From: Paraphysoderma sedebokerense | Taxonomy: Eukaryota; Blastocladiomycota; Physodermatomycetes; Physodermatales; Physodermataceae | Direction of reading: 5' to 3' | Length of the DNA stretch: 64,000 nucleotides | Assembly (NCBI GenBank): GCA_025602915.1 | Contig: JAHLJZ010000003.1 | Location: forward strand, 620,001 to 684,000 | Shown here: positions 26,275-37,497 of the stretch, piece after piece | Layout of the letters: each line of letters opens with the position of its first letter | How positions within the stretch are numbered: the first letter of the stretch is position 1 | Made by a program: the position numbers and the translations under genes | The notes under the pieces: model-generated | Told to the model about the DNA's origin: nothing | The model's database searches: none | What the model saw: only the letters and a program-made list of their open reading frames with translations

Positions 26275-29189
26275 ATGACTGCGGTTGAAATGGATGTCGA
26301 TGCCAGGCAAGACCAGCTTCAGACCGAACGGAACGGGGACGTGCCAGACGGAGTTACAAACGGATCTCACGATAACGACGACGATTCGGAACTTCTGGCT
26401 GGGATTATCTATCCACCGCCTGAAGTGCGAGGTACAACTCATTTTGCATAGTAGGCGCTGTATTGTTACTGATTGATATCTTGCTCCGTGATCTTAGGGA
26501 TTGTTGAAAAAACGGCTTCCTTCGTGGCAAGGAACGGAATCCAATTCGAGGAACGTATTAGAGAAAACGAGAAGAGCAATCCGAAATTTTGCTTTCTAAA
26601 TCCTACTGATCCATACCATGCCTTCTATCAGTACAGAGTTAAAGAAGCGAAGGAAGGAAAAAGTTAGTTCATACGATCGCCTTGTTGTTTTTGAGTTGTG
26701 TTTTATTGACTCTTTGATTCTCATGTAGTTATATCACAGGAAGATATCGAGGTAATATAAATCGACAGATTATCTCTGTCACTTATTATTTATTTACTTG
26801 ACTTCTTTGATTAGCCTGAAAGTGAGCAGGAAGTGAAACCTGAAGAGCAACCGGAGAAGGTTGCTCCGAAACAACCTCCTCATTTCGAATACATCGTGGA
26901 CATGCCTAATATCTCAGCACAGGATTTGTAAGTTCTGATATTTCCCAAACTGTTTGCTTGCTTTTTATTAATCATCGATATATGAAATATTAGGGATATC
27001 CTCAAATTGACTGCACAATTCGTTGCTCGAAATGGTCGTCAATTCATGAATCAGCTCGCCCAAAGAGAATCGAGGAATTATCAATTTGATTTTTTAAGGC
27101 CTAGCCATTCTTTGTTTGGATATTTCAATCGACTAGTTGAGCAGTATACAAAAGTTCTTCTACCTTCAAAAGATCTAAAACGGAATTTAATGGAGGTGGT
27201 AATGAACAAATACACTGTATGTAACTGATCATGTGGACTATGTGAAGAGTGATGATTTGATTGATTTAATCGCATTAACAGGTGTACGATAGGATTAAAG
27301 AAAGAGTGGAATACGCTGTATGGGAGGAAGAGAAGAGGCGAAAAGCAGCGGCGGAGGAAGATGCTGAGAAGAGTAAGTCTTCGGTCAGTCTCGTGTCTGT
27401 TATTGGTATCTAACTGCCCTTTATTATAGCGGCGTTTCTTAACATCGATTGGCACGACTTTGTCGTCGTGGAAACTGTAGAATTCACAGAAAATGACGAG
27501 AATCTGGAATTCCCACCTCCTACTACTCTAATGGAGTTGCAAAACATGACATTAATTCAAAAGAAAGAAGCAATGGCTGCAGAAATTAAACAGCAGGAAG
27601 CGGATAACGAAGAAGACATGGAGATGGATGTAAGTCGGGTTTCCATATCTTTGTTGACAAAAATAATAGTGTGACGTCATATGATCGGTCCGCTGACACT
27701 TTACCGTCTTCAGATGGAGGAAGAGGATATGGAAGAATCGCCACCGCTTAAACCAACATCGGCACCGGCACCACCGACAAATATTGGCCCAATGAAGATT
27801 CGAACCGATTATGTTCCCAAAGTGGCGGCCAAACAGCCAGCTCCAGATACTTCTGCAGGACAAGTGTTTGTTTTTAATAATCAAGTGATTCCGGCTGATC
27901 AAGTTGAAAAACATATGAGAATTTCGCTGTTGGATCCGAACTGGAGAGAACAAAGACAAGTGGCAGAAGCCAAAGGACAAAAAACGAATTTGGTTACTAC
28001 TGGTATGTGTATCGGTAGTTCGGGCATCGGGCGTGCATTATCTGAGCCAAGCATAACAATATCTGTTTTCTCTGTCAATTAGGCGAAAATGTGGCTGCTA
28101 CTTTGAAGTCTATCGCGACATATCGTACCGACATTTTCGGTACGGATGAGGAAGAGGAAGAAAAAAGAGTATGTCACGATGAGTCCTTTATTCTTGAATC
28201 TACACTAACAGATTTGTTTAGAAACTGGAATTGCAACGAAAAGCGGAAGAGGCTAAGAAAAAGGTCATTTGGGACGGTCATACAGCTTCAATTCAATCTA
28301 CGACGAAACAAATCGTTCAAAACATGTCCATTGAAGATCAAATTGCCCAAATTCATAAGAGCAAAGGGTTGACACAAGATTCGAGGAGAGACGCCATCGG
28401 GCCTCGAGTTGTACCTGTCGATGAAGACAGCATGGATGAATTGCAGCCAACCCCTGGCGCATCGAGTTCATACGTCCGTATCTTTGGTTCTCATTATAGA
28501 TATCTGATCGGTGATTAATTAAAACTTGTTCTGCAACAGGGTTTCCCAACATCTGCCGCTAATATTCCCCCCGGCGCGGCCGCACCTACTGTTCCGTCCC
28601 TACCTGCTCCCAGCTCATCATCAATGCAACTGCCCGCTATACCTCCGATGCCGCCAGGTTGGCAACCGGGCATGCCGATACCAGGAGTTCCTATTCCTGG
28701 AATGCCGGTTCCTCCCATGGCCGGTACCGCACGAACAGCGTCAGCAATGGAGGAAGGCGGTGTTAACCAAGAACCGTCTAAAAAACAGAAACTGGCCGAT
28801 GGTTTTGTCCCAGAAGGTTTGTATTTGTTTTAATATCTTCTCATAATTTATGACACTCACTCTTTTCGGTTGCTACACTAGACGAATGGCTTAGCCAGCA
28901 CCCAGGAACCGTCACATTTTCAATTAGTGTCCCTAACCTTCCCGATAAACATCCGTCTTTCAATGGTGCCGCGCTTACAATCAGTTTGCCTCTAACGGCC
29001 AAGGTCTCCGAACTCAAAGATCAAGTCGCATCAATCAGTAATTTAGCAAGTGGTAAACAAAAATTGACGATAATTGATCCAAATGGAAATAATATTGTGT
29101 TGAAGAATACGGAAACTTTGGCAAGTTATAACATCAAGGAAGGCTCAGAAGTAAGTCTGGGAATGAAGGAAAGAGGTGGTAGACGTTAA
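26275..29189 (+). CDS. SF3A1: SF3A1/Prp21 splicing factor
   Basis: SF3A1 is the largest SF3a subunit of the U2 snRNP. The gene has about ten or more exons; the first two are 26275-26431 and 26498-26662. SURP domain 1 is VEKTASFVARNGIQFEERI and the next exon. SURP domain 2 is LKLTAQFVARNGRQFMNQL with FDFLRPSHSLFGYFNRLVEQ. The PRP21-like middle part follows (WHDFVVVETVEF, MKIRTDYVPK). Next are WDGHTASIQSTTKQIVQN, a Pro/Gly/Met-rich stretch (MPIPGVPIPGMPVPPM) and the C-terminal ubiquitin-like domain (VSELKDQVASISNLASGKQK) ending GMKERGGRR. The ATG at 26275 is chosen because the acidic lead and SURP1 follow directly; an ATG at 26155 lies in frame upstream. Confidence 0.95.
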
Positions 29190-29569
29190 AGTGAATCCAT
29201 CAACATTGATTATGAAGAGAGATTTGTAGAGAATACTATGAGATATGAAGTTAAACTCTGAAAATGTACATTCATGATTTGTATTATTGCGAAGAATTTT
29301 ACATTATGCTCCCTTGGCCTTGAGGAAGAACCACAGTCAAACCAAACTCGTGTATGTTCATCGCCTTTGTATTCGAATGCATCCTTCTTGCTGTTTGACA
29401 GTCACCACGACATGCATGCCTCGGACGTATTAGGATGACTCAACGTGACTGCTTGCATTGGTCGTGATCGGATGTATGGACCATAAATACTCTGTACTTC
29501 CACCGCTTTTGATCAATTCACAGCCCTTATACTACCAGGTATCACACATAGCATTCATCTGCGTTCAAT
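29190..29569. other. Intergenic, SF3A1 3' side and oxygenase promoter
   Basis: No coding frame is supported. A plus frame at 29458..29676 overlaps the oxygenase start codon in a different frame and is not called. Confidence 0.4.
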
Positions 29570-31872
29570 ATGGAGTCGAATACTACACCCGATTCTACCG
29601 CCGCGAAAGAGTTCTACAAGAACACCGACATGAGGAAATATTGGTACCCCCTGATGTTAGCGAAAGATTTGAGTGAAAAGCATCCGTTTGGAACTTTTAT
29701 TTTGGTATGTCTACAGATTGTGATATCTTTTTGAGATTGGATACCATTTCTACCAATTTTACGTATGCCTTATAATAGCCAGGGTCCAGTCTTTGTTCAA
29801 AGAAATGTTTAGATTACTCGGACTGACGTGGTTTTGCCGTTGATGGATTATACGTATAGGGCGATCCAATCGTGCTTTATCGCGATCCCAAAACTAAAAT
29901 ACCAGTGGTAAGTCTTCCATCTTTGATCATGTTGCGGTGCTAAATCTCAAATGAGTTATCGGTTGGGCTGGCGGGCTGAGTTAAATCACAATGACGGTTC
30001 TTCAACTGATTCGGATGTCGTTATGTAGTGTCTTGCCGACAGATGTGCGCATCGGTCAGCTCCATTATCGATCGGTACTGTGAGGAATGGAAATTTAGAA
30101 TGCAAATATCATGGTATGTTTCAAGTCTCAGTGTAGTTATTCTACGGCATCCTACGGAACCCTGGCCCGCCCCCCAAAATCGTATCTAATTCGTTGAAAA
30201 ACGAATTAGGATGGCAATATGATTCATCTGGGAAAGTAGCACATATACCTGCACTCCTCAAAGATCGAAAGATTCCCGCAAATGCCAAAACCGAGCGTTA
30301 CCCCGTTCGAGAATTCGAGTCGCTAATATGGGTTTACCCGAATCTAATCTCGGATCTGAAGAAAGCGGCGGCCAATACATCCAACGGCCGCTTGCAAGAA
30401 TCTGAAGTAAAAATTCACGGCAAAAACGATGCGAAAGTTGACGTTGATAGAGATGATGACGGAGAGGATGAATCAAAGTTGGGGATCCCAGAGTTACTAC
30501 ATTTGGCTCCCCTACAAGAATATGATGGTCCAAATTGTTTTACCGTTTGCGTAGATTTGGACATTGACCACTCACTTATGTGTGAAAATTTGATGGATCC
30601 TAGCCACAGTGTGTATTCATTCTCCCTACATTGTTTAAATATCCGCAACTTTTTGCTCATAAACAGTTGCTAATGTGTAATATCCGATTCCTGTTTTCCT
30701 TAACGTGTTCTGTTAGTTCCATTCACGCATGTACGTGGGCCAAACCTTCCAGTTCTCTCCACTCTGTCGGGGCCAAGACGCAAATGTTCTGACTGTAGTT
30801 GATATATTGTAGGATGGCACAATCGGACGTCGAAATCAAGCAACACCGTTGAAGATGGAACTCGAGTGGACTTCTACGTCCTTGACCGGAAGAATGTCCA
30901 GACCAGAAGCGAAAGTTGAAAGACATATGGATACGCGGTTTACATTCATTCCTCCTTGCCATGTACGCTTTTTCTCGACTATACGATAGACTGGTTGGGC
31001 GAAGAACTAATAGAAATATATGGCTTCTTTCTGCCGCTAAATAGATTCAATTATCCACTGAATTTAAGCCGGGCTGGATTTTTGCGCAGACAATGCATTG
31101 TGTGCCTCTAACACATGGCTATATGCGACTAATCTATCGACAGAACCGGTATGTTGTCAAGTTGCCTCGTGCTAATTTTACAGCAACGTCTAAATTAACC
31201 ATTTTCACACGCAGTTCTTTCCTCACGTGGATAGACAAGATACCAGGGATGTCCTCAATTTATACCAGACAAAGCCGTAAGATTGTCTTTCAAGATTACG
31301 AGTTACTACATGGACAGCAAGATCGTTTGGACATGGGCGCCAAACCATGGAATGCCCCCATTCAAGTAGATACACTGCCAAAATACTATCGAGACTGGTG
31401 GAAAAAAGCGATGTATAAAGGTGACTGTTCTAGCTTCTGTCATCTTAAATCCGGCTCAACATACTAACTGGAGCTGTGAACAGACCCTTATTTTAAAGGG
31501 TATTCGAACGATTTAGAGGATCTATCCATCCACGCCTTTTGCAATAATCCATGCTTTCCCGATCCTGCTTCTATCGTTGGGACTTCTGCCGAAGGCGAGG
31601 AGCAGCCCGAAGAATCCCAAAGTCCCGTGAAGTCGTCGAAAAAAAGCACCACATTCAAAGGCCAATTTAAGGCTTGGACAAAACGGCAAATCCATCGGTA
31701 TCCCACGCCATTCTCAGCAATGTATTTAGTAAAGAATCCACCTACTGTAACAGACAATCCATTACAAATACCAGCTATATTGATGTGGTTTGACTGGGGT
31801 GTCAAGAATTTGGCTAGCTTGTTTGCGGTGGGATTGGGGGTGGCGGCATTAGTGGTAGCTGCAAAGAAATAA
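29570..31872 (+). CDS. Rieske non-haem oxygenase, pheophorbide a oxygenase-like
   Basis: The model has eight exons and 531 residues: 29570-29704, 29860-29907, 30029-30113, 30210-30608, 30717-30730, 30813-30962, 31045-31420 and 31484-31872. The Rieske [2Fe-2S] ligands are CLADRCAHRSAPLS and CKYHGW. The mononuclear iron site lies in ENLMDPSHIPFTHDGTIG, characteristic of the PaO/Tic55/chlorophyllide-oxygenase clade. Its IPFTH part depends on a 14-nt exon. A C-terminal span (residues about 507-526, LFAVGLGVAALVVAA) ends in a KK tail, so the protein is probably tail-anchored, possibly in the ER. The last intron has a clean TACTAAC branch point. Plant relatives open chlorophyll rings; a fungus without chloroplasts must use another substrate, perhaps a sterol or porphyrin-like compound (inference). 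Confidence 0.9.
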
Positions 31873-32406
31873 TGATCTTTGGCCACAGTTCAACTTGCTT
31901 TAGAAAAACTGGTATTAGTGCTTTTGATCAGATGGTATAGCGAATCCCTTACTGAATAGTACGATATGTTTTCTCGGGGGAGCGTTTCCATAGAGTAAAT
32001 AAATTTTCGAAACAACGGAACATTCACACTGGCAGAAAGGTTGCTTGAAGCAAATGGTCTCCAGAGCACGTCCGCGACGTCAGCCGAGAAATAATGGCAA
32101 TCGGAATGTGTACTCTCAAACGATAGCTTAGATTATGTCATTTGTAGGAAGCGTAGATGGAACTAAGGATTGTCAAATTATAATGACGTATATTTACAAT
32201 TTAATACATTCTACAGCGTTGAGAGGTGAGGAGGAAGGTCGAAATAAATGTACATGATTGATTGATTCGTTAGGGCCGCAGATTTGAGTGCTTCAGAATG
32301 ATAAATTCGTTATGATGTAAATCTTAATCACAGGCACTTTACATGTTATCATTCATCGGTACCGATTAAGGCTTTATACATTTGCAGTTTCGTTTTGGCG
32401 GGTGTC
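31873..32406. other. Convergent intergenic region
   Basis: No supported gene is seen. The region is AT-rich and holds the 3' UTRs of the oxygenase (plus) and of the small membrane-protein gene (minus). In an alternative frame the minus gene would end at 32349. Confidence 0.35.
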
Positions 32407-32739
32407 TTAAGAGATGACGATAATAAAGGAATAAAGCAAAAGGTAAGCCAAATCAGAAATGCCAAATACCAAATTCTGTATGTACTTTCATAATTGGATG
32501 TCAAACACTAGAAATATATATACCTCGCCATTAAACAAACTGTACATCCAGTTAATATCTTTCCTGACAATTCCATTCACAGCGGACTGTCTTGCTTGTG
32601 ATAACTCCGCATCTTGTCGCTGAGTAGAAGAAGAAGGAGCCGGATTCACTGAGCGGGGGATATGAGAAGAAGGATTCTGATGGGACGACATTCCTTCCTT
32701 ATATCGGTGAAGTTTGGAATTGTCGATAATTGAATTCAA
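32407..32739 (-). CDS. Small single-span membrane protein, unknown family
   Basis: Exon 1 runs from 32739 and ends at a GTATAT donor after YSLFNGE. The second exon begins after TACATACAG, near 32475. The phase-consistent join gives NLVFGISDLAYLLLYSFII and a stop near 32407. The other frame of exon 2 is also hydrophobic and continues as LKTPAKTKLQMYKALIGTDE to a stop at 32349, which looks protein-like, so the junction is not settled. The head is Ser/Pro/Gln-rich and then basic (GIVRKDINW). I recognise no family. It is head to head with CSN6. Confidence 0.4.
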
Positions 32740-33003
32740 AGGTTTCCTTAAAGTCGTGTTTTGTTTACTCTCGTCATCTCTTAAACACTACATTTGAAAG
32801 ACACACTGAACATCATACTACATTACATGATAAAACGATAAATCATGACAATCAGATCAGACTCGTTAAAGACTAACCCTGTCGTATCAAAAGTACAGAA
32901 TTTGTCAGGGTTGAATATACAACTGTAAATGATCGCTTTCTTTTCTTGCTATCGCGGTTCAAATTAACTTGTCGAAGAATTCGGAAGTAACTCATAATTC
33001 ATA

Positions 33004-34728
33004 ATGATTCGAAACGGAAACGGATATAGGCATCCCTTGGTCATTATGAATATCTCAGATCACCATACTAGAGCCAAAATGATGGCGTCTGCTGGAGGCT
33101 CAGGTACTTGATATCTTTTGAGTATTACCTTCAAGGAAGTCAATCGGCGACAACTATGTCGAACCGAAAGGCCCTGTATTTGCAGAAGATTATTGACAGT
33201 GTTGTTCGCTTTTATGTCTCAACGAATAGTGTACGGTGCCCTCATAGGAACTCAGACAGGCCGTGAAGTCGAAATTATTAATTCATTCGAAATCAAAGTC
33301 GATATCGCGAATGATATGCCCGTCATTGATAAAGCCTTTTTCTTGACAAAGCAAGATCAATGTTTGTGTCATTTCATGTCTTATCTGCTATACATTATAT
33401 TTAGTGTCTGGAATTTACATCCAGTTATTCTGTATCTCCGTGATCATGACTAATTCTTGGTATGTTGCATTTGGCTATGTAGACAAACAGGTTTTTCCAA
33501 AATGGGATTTCTTGGGCTGGTATTCTGTTGGAGTAGAGCCGTGTTTATACGAACTGACAATTCACAAACAGGTATACATCTGTTCCTTGAATTACTTGTC
33601 CTCTGAGTCATGCTTTAATTCTCTTCCCCTGCATCGTTTCTTACCTAGTTTACCGACTTCAATGAATCACCCTTGTACCTTCTACTGAATCCTCATGTAC
33701 AACCGACGTCTCGTGCCCTCCCGCTTACACTATACGAATCTATTATCGACATAGTATCAGGAAGCTCACCTCAGCTATTATTCATCCCTTCCAGCTACAA
33801 AATAATCACTCAAGAAGCAGAGAGAATTGCAGTTGATCATGTAGCGCACGCATATGACGAAGGTGGCGCTGGTGGTGCTATTATCAAACATTTAGTTGGA
33901 CAACGTAATGCGTTGAAAATGTTGAATAGTAGGGTTATGGTATTGAGTAGTTATGTTCAAGATGTCGCCAATGGTTCGTCAGTTTTTTGATTTGCTTCCA
34001 GCATTGACATTACCTGTTGTTTACCTGACTTTGTTCTTTACTCGTACCTCTGATACACATTACGTCTGATTTATTCGGATCCTGATAACCTTTGTAAAGG
34101 CCGACTACCGAAAGATCATAATATCCTTCGTCAAATCGCCTCCATAACTCAAAGGTTACCACTCATGAATGATTCGGATTTCAAAAATGAGTTTTTGACG
34201 GTAAACTACTCCTTTCCAATCCATTTCCTCCACATCATTCGCCGTCGCACTTCTTTTATCTGCTAATAAATACCCATCGAAACAAACCTATCTAATCTTT
34301 TGCTTTGTATACGCTTTAAAATAATATATTTCTAACCTATTTCCTTACTTTCCAATTTTCAGCAATGCAATGATGTGATGTTGACTTGTTACTTGGCACT
34401 TCTCACAAAAGGAAGTAGTCAAATAAACGAGGTAAAATAATCTATCCAAATCCAACTTCCCTTTTTCTTTCAACATCCCATTTGCTCCTTCTCCGTTCTC
34501 ACGATAAAAATTTAACCTCATCTTCTTTTATTTGTATGTTTATTTTTCAATCACTTCCATCACTTGCTGTCCAAAAAGTTAATCGACAAATTCAACGTCA
34601 CCGCATCATCCAATCCTCTTCTCGGTGGATCTTCTACCCGTCGCGTTAGGGGTAGCATGGGCAATGGAAGTGGTATAGGTGGTTACAGAATGGGTGAAAA
34701 ATTCGGTGATATCGGAGGGATATTTTAA
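33004..34728 (+). CDS. CSN6: COP9 signalosome subunit 6 (MPN- domain)
   Basis: CSN6 pairs with the CSN5 deneddylase in the COP9 signalosome, which removes Nedd8 from cullins. The model has seven exons and 331 residues with matching phases: 33004-33103, 33200-33361, 33483-33571, 33649-33973, 34100-34200, 34363-34431 and 34579-34728. The MPN domain reads RHPLVIMNISDHHTRAKMM, QRIVYGALIGTQTGREVEI, NSFEIKVD, KQVFPKWDFLGWYSVG and SPLYLLLNP. As expected for CSN6 (and Rpn8) the JAMM catalytic set is missing. The C-terminal helical part (LNSRVMVLSSYVQDVANG, RQIASITQRLPLM, YLALLTKGSSQINELIDKFN) fits CSN6. A Gly/Arg/Ser-rich tail closes it. Confidence 0.94.
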
Positions 34729-35629
34729 ACTTTTTTTCCCCGGGAGAAATTGAATTTTCTGTAGTTATTGGAAATTTGTGTTGTATTTGAGGAGGTGGGA
34801 GTTGTAATGAAGGTTAAAGAATCGGTATTAAATATGGATGGAAATTGTACAGTATACAGTTAATCTGGAATATTTTCGAACAATATAAACACTACAACAC
34901 TTCATAAACAATGCGATGGGTTCACGGTCGGTTGAATCTCTCAAATCAGATATCACTTCTTTTTTTGGATTCATCTCTATTTGGTTCGGAAGTCAGAACT
35001 CGGGACTGAGAATCAATCATCAAGTGAATCAAGATTTTATATCTATGCCAATAAATTTCTATTTTCCAATTCCCATAGCAATACATAACGCACATCAATA
35101 CTGACTTTATAGATATCCATACCATATTATTAATAATAGACTAAACAACATATTTGAAATGAAATAAAAACAAAACATAAACAGAAAGAAAAAGTAAGTC
35201 CAGTAAAATGTTCATTTCGTGATTGATGAATTTAAGAACAATTGTAGATGATTATAGGGTACGAAACAAAACTGTAGACACTGGGAATATGAAAAAGAAT
35301 CAAGGATAGAAAGAAAAAAAACGAGGGGCGGTGATGAGGTAAAAATACAGGGATAATATACTACGATATAATGAACAATATGGAAGGGATAATTCGAAAA
35401 TTTCGAAAAAGATGGGATGATATGTTTTAAGGTTGGGAAAAGTGAAACGAGGGTATTTGATATTAAATTGATAAAACTTGATTTTTAAATCCGCCGCACA
35501 ATAAGAACAAGTTAACCAGGCTGGTCAATTATTTTGAACATGATTTTTACGCTTCTCTATCATGAATTGAATTTTTCCAAATTCATGGGCGATTTGAAAG
35601 AGGTTTGGCATGTACAATAACGTTCGAGT
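34729..35629. other. Convergent intergenic region, AT-rich
   Basis: About 900 bases hold no supported gene. Long A-rich runs suit the 3' UTRs of CSN6 (plus) and the zinc-finger gene (minus). Confidence 0.4.
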
Positions 35630-37497
35630 TTAATTTGTTGAGGTTTTGGTTTTGTTTTGTCCCGCCGCAGAGCCACTAGACTCTAACGCGGGACTTAATG
35701 GTGGGGTATGAATGATCGAATCAGTTTTCATGAAATCAGAAGCGTTGGGGATAACAGGCTTAATTTTGTCGAAACCTTTTGACGAAGAAAGGGGAATAGG
35801 ATGATCGAGATCCATGGATTGTGAATCTGAGGGTACCGAACTAAGAGAAGATGACCTGGATGTAGTGGAAACGGCAGAGTCCTCCGTTTCGGGTATAAAT
35901 GTGTCCCGAAATTTGGTTGGACTAGGACTAGGACTGGGTGATTGTATCAAGGACGGGTTATTCGATTCGTGTCCATGTAAAGCGATGAATTGTGGGATTG
36001 GGGCGGCGTTTTGAGTGGAAGTGGAAGACAGCGCCTCGGAAGTTGAAGAAGCATCGTCGGGTGAACTTAACTGGGTTTCTTGGTCGAATTTAGACTTGTA
36101 GGACGGGATGAGGTTGTTGGTGTACAGATCGGAAAGGGATCGAATACGATCCGACAGTGATGAAATTTCGGAAGATAACTTTGTAGTACCATCCAGGTGT
36201 GACGAAATGGCTAATGTTGAGTCTGAAGTATCTTGATCGGGCTTTGAAGTGGTAACGGTGGCAGTTTGATGCAAAAGAGCTGTCGAATGGGTGGAGAGAA
36301 GCATGTAGCGGGACTTTATGTTGACAGCAATGAGTTGCGATTTCAAAATGCCATTTCATCAGAAAAAATTACCTGAATTTCAGCAACCTCAGCACACATA
36401 TACTCCAGACTTGCCAGCGTGTTATGTAAATGCTTGAGATTAAGTTTAGATTGTTTCAAATGCTTCCACAATCTCTTGCTTCTCTTCGTCCTTCGTAGTG
36501 CATATGGCATCGTCGGGGATTTATCGCCAGACTGTAGAGAGGCGGACTGCCTGGTTGATTTTGGCTCAAAATTTGAGGAATTCTCGACCTCTTCAGCCTG
36601 TTGTAGCGGATATATGAAATTAGGACCGAATATAGCAGGAATCAAGCAAAATAAAAGTAGAATTTACCTTCTTTCGTGCTTTTATGGCGGTGACAGTATT
36701 TGAAGGTAAAGGAGTTTCAGTTTCATCGTATTCAACAATGATGGGCTGCATGTTTGGTTTTGAATGCTTTGCTTTCGCGTGTGCATTGTAATTACTTCGA
36801 ATACTGAACCGAGTACCGCAGCTTGTAATAGGGCATTTGAAAGGTTTCTCTCCAGTGTGGGCTCGCATATGACAAACCATATGATTGTGAGAGCCGAAAG
36901 GCTCGGCTCTCCAGCATCCTTCCCAAAGGCAGACTTGTGGCGTTTCCCTGTACAGATAAACACGTTCGTTACGCGATGAAAGGTTAGAGGCAAAGCAAGC
37001 ATAAGAAGATGTAGCGAAAGACAAATCCAGAGAGGAATACAAGAACGTATCATTCAAAGATAAATCAAGTGAATGTCACTCTATCGCGACGAAGTCAAAC
37101 AAGAGCAAATGGCTGCGCCACTCGATCAAAGAAAGAATAAAAATAAAATTATCAATTGCTCCAAATATGAAAACTCCGAAACCCATCATTCGACACGCAT
37201 CACATGAAATGAAGGAACGGAGTATTTCTGTTCCACACATTTAAATGAATTGTCGGTGTGCCGAGCGAGAAGTCGCGCCGATTGACAAGTGTTGTTTACT
37301 TACTTTGCTGCCAATTTCGCACCCTGACAATGGACTTGATTCACATGTTTAACCAATTCACCTAATTTGATGAAATTTAAGTTGCACTCTGCCCAGAGAC
37401 AGGTGAAATTTCCTTTCTTTGTCATAATTTCGTCCGACACTAGAGAATCGGCCCAGTGGTGAATTGAATCAATGTCTGAAATAGCGGATGGCGCCAA
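35630..37497 (-). CDS. C2H2 zinc-finger protein
   Basis: The model has four exons and 460 residues: 37497-37304, 36947-36668, 36597-36373 and 36313-35630. Three zinc fingers lie at the N-terminus: [20 protein letters not shown] then [25 protein letters not shown] then HMRAH; and [20 protein letters not shown] then KAKH. The C-x4-C spacing and the TGEKPFKC linker match the GLI/ZIC/RFX-like style of DNA-binding fingers. A helical, basic segment follows ([17 protein letters not shown]), then a long Ser/Thr/Pro-rich tail. It is probably a nuclear transcription factor. Targets are unknown, and I assign no symbol because no orthologue is clear. Confidence 0.8.
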
